NCBI RefSeq assembly: GCF_003073045.1
Contig: NC_037592.1
Coordinates: 15,822,844-15,886,843, forward strand
Source: Pomacea canaliculata
Lineage: Eukaryota > Mollusca > Gastropoda > Architaenioglossa > Ampullariidae
Direction of reading: 5' to 3'
DNA length: 64,000 nt
The position numbers were made by a program, and so were the translations under genes. Shown here piece after piece: positions 23,301 through 44,084 of the stretch (its first letter is position 1; every line of letters begins with the position of its first letter). The notes beneath the pieces were generated by a model, which was not told the DNA's origin, did no database searches, and saw nothing but the letters and a program-made list of their open reading frames with translations.

Positions 23301-26300
23301 TGAACATACTAGCTGCCAGGTAGTACTGCCAGATAACTGAATGGGAGCTTTCTTTCACATGACAGAAAGTGTACATCAAGGGTGTCCCTTATCATCTGTC
23401 CTGTTCAATGTCTTCTTGGAGAACTTCATATGTGAAACCCTCCATGACCATCACACTTTCATTTTCATTGGTAGAAGGTTGATTGGCAACCTATGCTTTG
23501 CAGACAAGATCAACCTGATTGCAGGAACTAACAAAAAACTGCAAGACCTTATCAACAGATTTACAGACAGTTCAAATGAATATGAAATAGAAAGCAGCAC
23601 TAACAAGAATAAAATCATGGTCATTGTCAATGGCAGAGCAGCTATCTACATAAATGGAATATGGCTCAAAGAGGTAAACAGTTTTAAGTACTTGGGAGCC
23701 ACCCTTTCCAAAGACAGCAGCTCCACAACAGATATCTGCATCAGGACAGTAAAAGGGGCAATGGCTATGCAGGGTCTTGGGGGGGGGGGGGGGAAATTGG
23801 TTTTTTACGCCGTGTCAGCAACTGAGGCTATATTACGGCAAGCAGCCAGCCCTGTAAACAGATGCCACATGCAGAGAAAGAACAGCGTGCCCGAGACGAG
23901 AAATGAACTCTGGGCAGCCAACCTTCACTGTAGTGGTGAAAGGCGCTAACCGTTGCGCCACCGGACCGCTATATGCAGGGTCTGGCACAGCTATAATATC
24001 AGGTTTGTTACAAAGTACAATCTCCACATACAAATGATCCTGCTTTGCAGTTGTGAAACATAGACTCAGTTTGCGGATACAGAGAAGATGATGTAGGCAT
24101 TTGATAACAAGTGCCTGAGGAGGCTGTTGCAGATATTGCACAAAGAACATGAAATTAATGACTGTATAAAGCACAAATGCCACACTTGTAGGATACCAGG
24201 AACCCTTAATTGCAACAGTCAAGTGAGGTAAGCAGGTCTGATTTAGCCATGTGATCTGGCATGACTGTCCAAGACTATCCTTCAAGGTACCTTGAAGTTT
24301 GGTTGATGCCACAGTGGCCAGAGGAAGAACTGGCTAATGAACATGAAGGAATGAGCTGGTTGTCTGATGCAGACCTGCTCACCTTCACCCAAGAGGTGTG
24401 AGTGGTGTAACTTGTCAGCTGCTGTGTCTATCCAAGTCTGTTCTAAATGACCTGCCCCAATCAAGGCATGATCGAATGACTGGTCAAACCACCAGGCCAT
24501 GGCACTATCCTCATTATACAAGTAAATATCACATTTATTATGGATCTGAATATTTGTTAAGGTAAATAAATTAAGATAAATCACATTTGAGAACTCTAAC
24601 ACAAATAGATAAATAGATAAATAGGCAGGCAGGCAGACCAAAAACAAGAATAGACAGGAAGATGTTCTTAATATGGCCTGTATGTACTCTTAAATGAATG
24701 TATAAGAACTGATTTAATTATCTAAGGCTTAAGAGCACTCTAGTATACATCTCTAGCTATCAGTAACTTGTTTGAAATCTGACATAAATACATACATCTG
24801 CTGTCTGAGTCAAAGTGCAGACATGACTCACCAGCAGATGTTGGTGGCAGATCTGCCAGCTGGCCATCAACATTCCGTAACTTTGTGTCATAAAAAGCCC
24901 GAAGCTTATCCATATCCTGTTGCAGCTTGTCCTTGTTGATTCTCTCCAGTTCCATCGTTTTCTTCAACTCCTCCATCTGGTCCTCGTATTCCTGAAGATG
25001 CATTACTTAAAAGTGATCATTGCTTATTTGCATTATCACAATTAGTCTACCAACACCCAAAGTTTGAAATAAAGCACTACACGATCTCTGTATATCAATG
25101 AGTCACTTCCTATTCTACTGTGTTCTAAGCTATGTCTTACCTGACGGATTCTCTCTTTTTCTTTTTCCAGCTCATGACGAGCGTTGTCAACAGAAGATTT
25201 TCTGTGTTTATCTCCTGATCCCAATTCTTGATCTGTTTAAGATGGAATGATAATAATAAATTTATTTACAAATAAATTAAGATAAATTAAGAATATATTT
25301 CTATGATTGGCAAGTTCTGATAATACTTGTAACATATAGTAAAAAAAAAATTAAACAAAAATACTAAGAACTAAATATGTTTTTGTGCTTAATAAATCTT
25401 TATCAGACAAAAATCATTATTAAAAGACAAAATTAAACTAATTGAAACCTTGAAATAGTTTATCCAGGTCCATAAATTGATCACATCTCCTGTTAAAATG
25501 TCAATCTGTAAACAAAATCTCTTCGAGTTACATTAAATTATCAGAGAAAATTAAGTAGCTGTCATGTTTATAAAATGTTCACTCTTATAATATGCTGTCT
25601 ATATTTCAAGATTTCAAGGATAGATCCTTTAAAGTGATAAAAAACACAATGATTATCATGATACTGTTAATGTCATGTGAGTAAACCCCAAACCAGTTTA
25701 AAATGATGAAACAAAGATGACATGCCAGCTTCTATATAATCAACCAATTTCTACAACAAACTGCATGCTTCTGCCTGAATCACTCAAAAGAAGACATGCA
25801 TGCGTGTTCAGACCTTGGATATTTATTTTTTTGTTATTTGTTTTGCTGAAGATTCACTTAACTTTTTTTTTTACTCTGAATCATATAACATCTACATGAT
25901 ATTTGAAACCATGCTGTAATAATAGAATGAGAACTAGGGGGAAAAACAGAGTAGCCATACAACAACAACAAGAAAGGAAAAGTAGGAACTCACTGTCAAA
26001 GAGATATGGAGTATATTGTAACATAATTCCAGCATCTTATTAGATACATTTTAAGTTTCCCTCATTAACAGAAATTAAAAGTCTATTTATTTTAGATAAA
26101 AATACTGTTCTAGAAATAATAAATAATAAATGATAAATATAATTACTTAATTGTTTCATGTGTCAAAGTGACACATTTGGTCATGAACTGATCATGCTGG
26201 ATACACTGACCTCAGTTCAACAAACTGTGTCACACATCTTTCATTTTCTATGAGCAAGCAAAATCAAGCAGATGCACAACAAAATGGAAAAGTCCTATCA

Positions 26301-29300
26301 TAAGAGCAACTGTTTCTTGAAAAGAAATGGCTAAGGTAATGAGTGCAGAACATAGGCTTGTACAGCAAACTGGACTGCAGATGTGAATAACTAGTAAGGT
26401 AATGGCAGTTGGGTAGACGTGTTCAATTGGTAGATGGGTATAGCAGGCTACAGTGGTAGTTATGAATGAGCAGTGTAAATAGTCGCAGGGCTCCCACTAA
26501 CATTGGTTGTTAGAAAACATTTTCTAGGTCCTCTTCCCAAGCAATAATACTGATTGTTTTGTTGATAATGTCAGCAACATCAGATAAAATTTCAGACAAG
26601 GCAAAGAGAGACGCCTTTGCATGTCTTCTTTTCATTTTCAATTTTAAAAAATATAAATACTGTCACGCCTTGGGTTACAAATTTAACTCATTCCAAAACG
26701 TAGCTTGATCGTTTTGTGAAAAAATCGTTTCTAAAAACTAATTTCCCCATTTAAAATAATGGAAATCCAATTTATCAGTTCCACACTCCAAAAATATCAA
26801 TATAAAAATCAACCAACATGGTATTTTAAGCACAATTAAGGTAATTTTTCTAACAAATAAAATTGAAAACTCATGGATTCTCTGAGTGGCAGATGAGCAA
26901 TGGCTTGATCTTATAATTTCCATTTGAGTTGATGTAGAGCATGAAGGTAAGCCTATTATTCATTGGCTTGTGGCCAGGCAAAGACTTCTCCTTTGCCGTG
27001 ATGTAGGTCCCCTCACTAGTAATGAGCTCTTGGAACTCGGGCACAAATTTCTCTGCAGGAGCTGTAGCCTCCCCATGTCGCACTACACTGTGTATGCCGG
27101 TTCTTTTTTTTAAATTTCTCAAACCATCCCCAGCTTTCCTTAAATGCATCCTTGTCTTCAGAGGATGTGCCTGGTGTCTTCCTGACAAGCGCCTTTGCCT
27201 TTGCGCATGTAAAACCTTCAGATACAGAATCATATCCTGAGGCATGACTGTATATTTGTCAACTGTATAAAAATTATGTTATTCTGATGCATCTGCACCA
27301 CAGCATGAAGACCAAGATCATTAAGTGGATGGTCAATTGTGTATAAATATAAAAATAAACCAGATGTTGGCTGTCATCTTAAAAATCCTTCAACACTTCA
27401 TTCATGGAAAAAAGATTTTAAGCAGCCAATTGAAGCTGTCTGCATCTTCATTTAGCATTTTGTAACTGACATTAGTATGTTAGTGGAAGCCCTTTACAAA
27501 CCTGTGCACTTGGTGCTTTGTCCACACCACAGCACATCTAGGGAGCACACCTAAAGAAGTAATTTACACCGACCGTTATCTATATCAAAGCCACCTTTGG
27601 GAATAGGGATCTGGCCCTCCAGCATAGCCTTCAGCTTAGCAATCTCCTCTTGGTACTGTCGCAGGAGAGCATCCTTTGGATCCTCATTGATCTTTGGCTT
27701 GTTCTTGATATTCTTAGCTCGGTTAGCATAGCGGAGAGTGCTTAGAGTCTCCTCATAATTGTTGTCTGCTGGTGATAAGCATGCCACCATCAATGTCTTA
27801 GTGTTTCCACCCAAAGAGTCCTACAAAAATATAAAATTAATATCATTTTGTGAACATTGTTCCAAAAGGGAGACTGCTCTTTAAAAAAATAGAAGATACA
27901 GCATCTCTTAAAATAATTTTTTTTAAATGATTTGCTGTATGTGTTCCTGCATGTTGAGGATGGTGCTTCACCAATGGAAAAACAGATGCTTGCTGAACAT
28001 TTGCATTTTCTCATACTCTCCTGATGCTGGTGCACAATACCTGGAGAAGGCGTGTCAGTTTGGAGTCACGGTATGGTATGTGCTTAGACTTTCCATCCAC
28101 TAGAGCTGAGATTACGTTTCCAAGTGCAGAAAGTGAAAGGTTAATCTTTGTTGCTTCCTTTAGTCGATCACCTGTTGCTCCTACAGACAGAAGATTTCAG
28201 ACTACAGACTGTTATGTGCTTTGTCTAAGCATAGCTATCATACCTTTGATAACAATTTGGTATAAAAATAATACAAACAGCATAAACCTACCAGAGGGAA
28301 TTTGGTCAAAAACAGGTTTGTCTTTATTAAAAATGAGGATCTTATAATAATAGCTCTTTTCCGATGATTTGCTCAAAGTGCTTTCCATGAATGATATAAA
28401 TACAGAATCACCAACAACCATGCACCCATATTTGCAAATAACAGTCATGCTCACTTCTACGACAGATACCTGCTCACACACAAAGTAAATTATAAACATG
28501 TTATACATGATCAGGACAGGGTCACAGTAAAGTCATTGTTCTGAAAAGAAGTGTCTTAAGTTTAGACTTAAAGGTGGTAAAAGAATAAGGGTGATGAAGG
28601 CTGACAGGTAATCCATTTCAAATTGAAAGGAGAAAGACCTTTGTCCATATGTCTTTGTCTTAACTAGAGGGACTTTTAAAAAAAAGTGTCAGAAGATGAG
28701 TAAAGAAGCTGTGAGAGCATGTAAATGGGAGCAAGTCTGGAGAGGTACTGAGGACCAGTGCCTGAAAATACTTGGGAATGCAAACTAAAAGAAAATTACA
28801 ATAGTCAATCCCCAAGAACATAAAGGCATGGATTAGAGTGTTAGTTGCACCAGTGGTAAGATAATGATGAATGGTACTAATCTTACGAAGTTTAAGGTAA
28901 GCAGTTCTACAGACATGAGAAATATGATGATGAAAAGACAAACTCTGATTGAGAATGACACCAAAACTGCGGGCAGAGGTGGAGAAAGGAATAGTTGTGT
29001 TGTTTAGCGACAGAGACCAAGGGAGAGAAGGATTACCATAGGAATTTATGACAAGAATCATCAGCTGCTATATTGATGATATACATGGCAGGAGGCAAAC
29101 CTTGCCATGTAAAACCCTCTAAAATGTAGGAAATACGTAGCAGCATTGACAGGAATAATGTAATAAATAATGAATTCCAAAGACTTGTGAAATGTTCCAT
29201 GTCTAATTACTTGAAGCATAAAGAGGACAAAGCATCTGGTAAGTACACATGCACACACAATGTGTTGAAAATGTTTGAATCCCAGCAAATAATAAATGCC

Positions 29301-31127
29301 AGATTGAAGGGCATATAAATGTCATAATTCTGCAGTTTATAACAGGTTTAGTATATATATATATAGTAAGAGATACAATATTGTACTGGCCTAAAAAACT
29401 GGATACAAATCTGAGTATTATTATAAATTTTATATTCTACCTCTGCCAGTGTTACATCCTCAATCTTTAGTGAGAATGGCATACCTGTTTTGGCTTGTCT
29501 TTCACTGCCAGCCAGGTCAACGAGGTTGAGTTTTCCCACACGAATATGTTCCTTTCCCTCTTCATCATTTGTGATCATTTCCATGTGGATGGAGAAGATG
29601 GAGTGGCTGCGGCTGGAGTCAGCATTCATAAGTGTGGCACCAGTTGCTCGGTTACTCCAACCCTGATTCATGACTCGTTCACATTCTTTCACATTATGCA
29701 CTGGATGCATGGAGAGACCTAAGATACACAAATTATGTTCTGCATGCAGATTTTTCTTTGTCTTTCTAGTTACCACTCAGTCTAAGATTTTAAAGAAAAA
29801 AATATAGTTTTTGTAAACAACAGAAAAAATACCTTAAAATCAAATTTTTATTTTTAGCATTACTTTACTTTTTAAGCAACCTTTAGTTGCAAACTCTATT
29901 ATTATTGTAGTTGCTGTTATTGTTTTAAAAAATAGTTTAGAAGACCCACCAGCTACATAAACACCCTTTTCTGGATGCTCCTTTAGTTCCAGCTTTGCCT
30001 TAACATCCTTGCCTAATAGGTCTCGGATTTCCTCATTGTAGATCTCAAGGTACGAAGCATGGATGAGAAATTTACAGATTTCTGACACACTTACTGTTTC
30101 AAATATATGATCAAATGCTCTGCAAGCATAAAGGAAACAATCTAGTATGCTTTGATATTTATTTTACAAACTAGACTATATATATATATCACCTAGCAAA
30201 ATGTTAATGTATTTATACAAGCACTTCAAAGACATATTTTTCATTACTGTTTTGATGAGATCATTTGGCATTAGGTAAATAGGTAAAGTACCACCACCAC
30301 CACCACCTATTTTCTATATGTTGCACCCAGAAATGAGAGATCGATGGGGAATAACATATGTAACAGGAATGAATAAAATACCATAAAATGAACTAAATTC
30401 TATTGCAGAAATTACCTTGGAATGATTCCTCGCTGAGCTGATGGATTTGTAATTCCTTGCATAGTAAATGACTTTCCACAGCCTGTTTGTCCATAGGCAA
30501 ATATGGTTCCATTATATCCTTCTGTAACACCCTAAATTGCAGACACAGCAGGTAATTGTATTAATTACCAGCATTGTGTACACAAAATCACCCTCATAAA
30601 AAAAGATGAATTAAAAAAAGAACACTAATTATTCATGCTTCTACAGGAAAATGTCTAGTGTTGTATCAGGTAGAAATAAATTTAAACAGAACACAGAAAT
30701 GGTTATTACATATATATATGTAGTCTCTATTTATATTCCAGAATTAAAGATTTACATATTTGTTCTCACAGCCTTAACCAAATTTTACTATTTCATCTGT
30801 TTGTTAGGGAAGGGGGTAAGGGGACACAAGGAAACCCAGGAAATATATACTGACTCTTACAGCATCAGACTGTAAATTAGATAAGCAACTATTACTTACT
30901 TCTACAAGATTATAAGCAATGTCATTGTAGATTTGCTCAGTTGTAGAATCCAAGAAGTAGCAGCCATCAAATGTAAACATTTTGGGTGGTGCCTTTTGAT
31001 CACTGGGATTAGCAATCTGACAAGAAGCTCGAGAGGTATCCATACTGAGGACACATTTGCAGTTCAAATTCTTCTCCCGATCATTCATCGGTCGACACCG
31101 AACAATTACCTTTACACATTCTGCCAT
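14367..31127 (-). CDS. KIF17: Kinesin-2 family motor KIF17 (OSM-3)
   Basis: Eighteen exons with matching phases: 30900-31127, 30416-30531, 29950-30119, 29485-29718, 28041-28180, 27574-27820, 25141-25232, 24832-24991, 22101-22142, 20545-20706, 19506-19567, 19041-19165, 18639-18757, 17389-17495, 16602-16863, 15383-15504, 14923-15016, 14367-14581. They give about 898 residues (human KIF17 about 1029). The motor domain is N-terminal: P-loop GQTGCGKS near residues 90-97, switch I NADSSRSH near 203-210, switch II DLAGSE near 239-244, and [12 protein letters not shown] before the neck. Coiled coils follow, then the KIF17-specific RLHALEQQ...[11 protein letters not shown]-type block and [12 protein letters not shown]. 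The tail ends Lys-rich ([10 protein letters not shown]). Family knowledge: homodimeric plus-end motor of intraflagellar and dendritic transport. These motifs favour KIF17 over KIF3A/B. Exon 22101-22142 is only 42 bases. The donor at 27574 (GTCGGT) is weak but its phase fits. Introns hold several transposon remnants. Confidence 0.95.
17585..18010 (+). mobile_element. LINE (CR1/L2-like) 3' fragment
   Basis: Plus-strand translation gives [12 protein letters not shown], then [12 protein letters not shown]-like and LKTSFK motifs, the usual order at the C-terminal end of CR1-like reverse transcriptases (LHWLP, FS..AP..WN, FK..LKT). Frames are broken by stops. It lies in a KIF17 intron, antisense to the gene. 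Confidence 0.65.
19735..19926 (+). mobile_element. Retroelement C-terminal fragment
   Basis: Translation [20 protein letters not shown] then HCSQYS has the CPxC...HLxxHC pattern found near the end of many non-LTR retrotransposon proteins. Short and isolated, so the family cannot be named. Confidence 0.45.
21275..21505. repeat. Dispersed repeat, copy 1
   Basis: Similar to 29040-29268. Shared landmarks in the same order are ggaatttatgaca, atcatcagctg, atattgatgatatac or a near match, gtaaaaccctctaaaatgta and tacacacacaat. Both copies sit in KIF17 introns in the same orientation. Type unknown. Confidence 0.75.
23341..24480 (+). pseudogene. Dead LINE reverse transcriptase, 3' half
   Basis: The open part shows reverse-transcriptase motifs: [16 protein letters not shown], then [11 protein letters not shown] where FADD is expected, then [17 protein letters not shown]. 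The second catalytic aspartate of the FADD box is replaced by Lys, so it cannot be active. After the inserted SINE the frame continues with KCLRRLLQ-like and YQEP-like motifs full of stops. It matches jockey- or RTE-like elements by motif; the exact clade is uncertain. It lies in the KIF17 intron between exons 22101-22142 and 24832-24991, antisense to the gene. Confidence 0.8.
23778..23971 (-). mobile_element. tRNA-derived SINE inserted in the LINE
   Basis: On the minus strand it starts GCGGTCCGGTGGCGCAACGG, with a box A (TGGCGCAACGG, one base off consensus) and a degenerate box B. It ends in a TAAAAAACC stretch followed by a homopolymer C tail. The 12-base sequence tatgcagggtct occurs on both sides (23766-23777 and 23972-23983), a clean target-site duplication. 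Removing it restores the LINE sequence. Confidence 0.85.
26660..27245 (-). pseudogene. Tigger/pogo-like transposase remnant
   Basis: Minus-strand translation contains [15 protein letters not shown] and, after a deletion, [16 protein letters not shown] then [13 protein letters not shown]. These are the DNA-binding-domain end and the start of the DDE catalytic region of Tigger/jerky-type transposases. The first part is frame-shifted and the middle is missing. The flank at 26660-26770 (tttccccattt...ataatgg) resembles ends of such elements. Same strand as KIF17, inside an intron. Confidence 0.75.
28640..29061 (-). mobile_element. LINE (CR1/L2-like) reverse transcriptase fragment
   Basis: The minus-strand open frame reads [20 protein letters not shown], then [20 protein letters not shown] and [13 protein letters not shown]. 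This is the classic C-terminal block of CR1-type reverse transcriptases (LGV.LD..LSF..HI..V...A...LR.I, DYCNSLL.G.P). No catalytic core is present. KIF17 intron, same strand as the gene. Confidence 0.8.
29040..29268. repeat. Dispersed repeat, copy 2
   Basis: Partner of 21275-21505, abutting the LINE fragment at 28640-29061. It may be an unrecognised part of the same element or an independent insertion. Confidence 0.7.
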
Positions 31128-31511
31128 TCTGTCTATGTAAAGAGAAATATAGAATAGCACATGAGATATTTCTTGGTACAATTTGTAAACATGAGATTCA
31201 GAGGGACATGAAGACATTTTTCTTGTGAACAGGACCCTGGAAATTGATCCATAAAATATGATTGTAGAAACACAAAGGGGCAAAACCCTAACTTATCCTA
31301 AAGAAAAAAATAAAAGAGACTCTTTAGCCTAGCAATTTAAGGGAAATATTCATTAAGGTAAGCTATATCTTTACAGAAAAGTTTAAAATATTAACAAGAA
31401 TATAGTTGGTGTCAGAACATTTTAAAAATCAAATCTATCATTTACTAGCTGTATAAGTCACATGAGTACTGCATTTATAAAGTATACATTCAATAATAAT
31501 AAATTAAATAA

Positions 31512-31534
31512 TGTGTGTGTGTGTGTGTGTGTGT
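31512..31534. repeat. (GT)n microsatellite
   Basis: About 11 GT units in the KIF17-PSMD2 intergenic region. Confidence 0.9.
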
Positions 31535-32358
31535 GATAGGAAGAGAAAAAAGAGAGTAGGGAAACTTGCATAAAATAGCATCTATTTAAACCATTTATTT
31601 TAATAAAGTTAATACAATTTGATTAAATCTGAAAGCAATTAACTTTGGAACTAAGTCACACAGGATTCCGGGCCATCTCCATATCAATACTGAAGGGGTG
31701 ACCACAACGTCCCTTTAGCCTCTGAAATGTATGCATGATTCTTGTACTAAAAGTAGATATGACTGAATGCTCTTGCTGATGTCATTCGCACTGGATTTGG
31801 ATATATATTTATACACACATATATTAATTATTTTAAGTGAATGTATATTTGAAACACATGTATGTTCTTTGCAGTGCAGTACATGTAGTACAATGGTAAA
31901 GAGCAACAAAGTGTATAAAAAAGTGTATGAAAAAGGGGGTAACAGGTAAATCACGAAGACGAAAAAGAATTAAAATTTATACCATGGATATAGATGAAAT
32001 GTTACATAATATGGTTGGCCAGCCTCACGAAGCAGAATTGCAGTGTCATAATAAAAATGCCAGCATTTATCTTTAATTTAAAAAATTTATGTTATGGGTA
32101 CTTTAAAGGAAAGAAATACAATCGTTTATATGTATATACACACAAAGATCATGCTATAGATGTCCAAACACAATTATCGACGCATACAATTCACAAGACA
32201 TTTTAGAGTTTTTATCTCGGCAGAAAGGCTGGTAAATAATGAAAACAAATTACCTTTTACTTTCTTATACTGAAAGAAGATGAATTATGTTTCTGCTAAA
32301 AGTCGTTACAGTATAAGCAAACTCATAGGCGTATCGGACTTTCTGCCTTTATCGTACT

Positions 32359-32372
32359 GTCGTCCTGGAAAC
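32359..32372. promoter_or_regulatory. Candidate RFX X-box upstream of KIF17
   Basis: GTCGTCCTGGAAAC fits the X-box consensus RYYNYYATRRNRAC at 13 of 14 positions (C for A at position 7). RFX factors drive ciliary genes, and KIF17 is ciliary. It lies 1.2 kb from the KIF17 ATG, so it is useful only if an untranslated first exon starts nearby. Confidence 0.35.
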
Positions 32373-32779
32373 TAAGTAAACCAACTGCATCGAACACATC
32401 ATGAAGGTCAAGAAGTTTTAGAATAGCTGTACTCAAGTGTATTATGTAATAAATAACGAAAATCAGGTAACTAAAACTAAAATAACTCTGCGCAATGAGC
32501 TACTAGACTTCTAATCACAGCCATTGGCATGTCACTACACTACAGCAGCCGCTTCGTGGCGTCTGTGGATTCCGGATGTTGGGGACAACTGAACTGTGGG
32601 TAAAAGTTGATTGTGTTGCTTAGGGGATAATTTCGTACACAAATAATCTAAACATTGTGTCGTGTCAGCTGACATTTGCAATAAATTTAAACAAGAGAAA
32701 AGTATAGTTTAGATACCTTTATGTAACTACTACTTTGCAACAGAGCTTGAAAGGCTAGAGAAAACCCTCATTTTAAATT

Positions 32780-32787
32780 TGACGTCA
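32780..32787. promoter_or_regulatory. CRE palindrome in PSMD2 promoter
   Basis: Exact TGACGTCA, 70 bases upstream of the PSMD2 start codon; the usual place and form of CREB/ATF sites in housekeeping promoters. Confidence 0.6.
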
Positions 32788-32830
32788 TCATATTACGTGT
32801 ATAATGCTGGCAATTTTTGACAACTTATCT

Positions 32831-32840
32831 ATTTCCGGTT
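32831..32840. promoter_or_regulatory. ETS-like site in PSMD2 promoter
   Basis: ATTTCCGGTT carries the GGAA/CCGGAA core read on the minus strand, 18 bases before the start codon. The start itself (GACATGGCGGAC) also resembles a YY1 element. Confidence 0.45.
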
Positions 32841-32857
32841 AAATGTGAAGCGGCGAC

Positions 32858-42294
<9,437 letters not shown>

Positions 42295-42340
42295 TGCATT
42301 CACACTTTTATAGTCATCTTTCAACAGTTTTTGTCACATA

Positions 42341-42346
42341 ATTAAA
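42341..42346 (+). terminator. Polyadenylation signal of PSMD2
   Basis: ATTAAA 47 bases after the stop codon; a common variant signal. Confidence 0.45.
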
Positions 42347-42771
42347 AATGGGCTGAGACATTTAAAATGCATGTAAACTTTTTTCAATGAACTTTTGTGT
42401 TTGTATTTATAAACAAATGATCAAGTTATGTGATGTCTGACTTTTTCAGTGGAGTTCACATCATTGGATCTTTAGATTTCACAAGACATGGGATGGGTGG
42501 TGAAGAAGATGAAACTGTTAATTTCTTCTTTCTTTTTCAACTAAGAGACATCAGAAATTACAGTTGTTTGTTCCAACCACTTTTGAGGAAATTGCAAGCT
42601 GGATGGTTTATGTGGTATGCTGAAGAGTTGTGTGTTGAGTGCAGTTGTTTCTGGGATGCTAGTGCAACAATACAAACCTATAGAAAAAATACAGTTCACA
42701 TGAAGTCCAGTCAGTTGTGTGTCAGTTTTGAAATTGTGTGACTTGTGCAGAAAGAACTGAGACAGTAGCCA

Positions 42772-42823
42772 CAGAGTAGAGGTTGCCATGTGCCAGACAG
42801 AGTAGAGGTTGCCATGTGCCAGG
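42772..42823. repeat. Two tandem copies of a 26-bp unit
   Basis: Unit begins cagagtagaggttgccatgt; the two copies differ only at the last base. Downstream of PSMD2, non-coding. Confidence 0.95.
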
Positions 42824-44084
42824 GACATGTGGTACCTTAAATTTTCAATGATAAAATTTGAAGCAAGCATTTCATGTAGCTCTGTTCATTTAAGATCTGC
42901 ATTTTTTATTTTTATTTTTTTTTGAGGTAGGGGGAAGAGGCCTCACATCACTTGCATCTGTACATGCTCTGCATTCACAACTATTCACAACAAAGACTAT
43001 GAAGAAGTACTTAAACTGTTTCCTTTTTAAAAGGTTCAACTGCTTAAACAATTAAGCAGCCAGAAATAATGAATAAGCAGATCTTGACTCTAATATATCT
43101 GGGGGAAAAAAGGTTTCAAAAATATGAAAATGTAAGATGATGAAAGTTTGATAATTTAACAATAGTTGCTCACTTTATAAATTAACAATGCCAAGTAGAG
43201 AGAACTGAAAACTTGCATGGCATGAGTTTTTGCAGCTGATAATGAAATAAACCAGATATATTACAGTTCACAAAAGTTGCAATCTCAATCCATGCAGACT
43301 GTAATATTGTACAAGAAAAACATTGCATCCAATGTATAATTTCAAATGTACAAAAATAAGACTATTCAAAATGGATAATACTTTAAAGAATGTCTAATAT
43401 TTTTTGAGAATGAATTTATGCTCTTAAGATTCACATAAAAGCAATGAACTGCTTGAGCAATAGCACGAAATTTATAACTAATCATTACAATTTATGAAAA
43501 TTTAATACTTATTTATAAACAGTCTAAGTGGTTAACAGACATTTTGAAAACTTTTACTTGGAAAAGACAATGTGACATCAAATGCAGACAATCAAAAGAC
43601 AACTGAACATAATATCAGTGCCTTCTGTGGCCTCCACTATGCACTAAATTAGGATTAGTATTCTCTGAAACGTATTTAGGAGGGAAAAGGAAATTGCATT
43701 TTGTCATGAAATAAATTCTGTAAAAATGTAATTCTGGTTTATAAATACGCCTCTTGTGTAAAAGCATGCTACTGCTAAAAGCAACAATCAATACAACTGC
43801 CAATTTAGTTGAGGAAAAGTAATTAATGGTTCAAAATTGCTTAAAAAGTAACGTTCCCAGTAGTTTTTTTATGAGAGCTCAAATATTTTTATATGGTATG
43901 CATGTTATGATCAACTGGTCATAAATTCAAAATAAAAAAAATTATAATGGCCTACAAGGTACTTTTGCATAAAAGCATGCATAAAAAATCTGACAAGACT
44001 TTCAGAAGTGCTACTATAAAATTTCAGAAACCCTTGATACCTTAATTTCAAGATTCCGTGGTGGTCTTAAACCTGCTGCACCTA

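Larger units (their letters stand above)
31128..32857. promoter_or_regulatory. Head-to-head spacer between KIF17 and PSMD2
   Basis: The start codons of two divergent genes are 1.73 kb apart. The PSMD2-proximal half holds a palindromic CRE, an ETS-like site and an X-box-like site. The KIF17-proximal part is AT-rich with a GT repeat. Untranslated exons of either gene may lie here. Confidence 0.5.
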
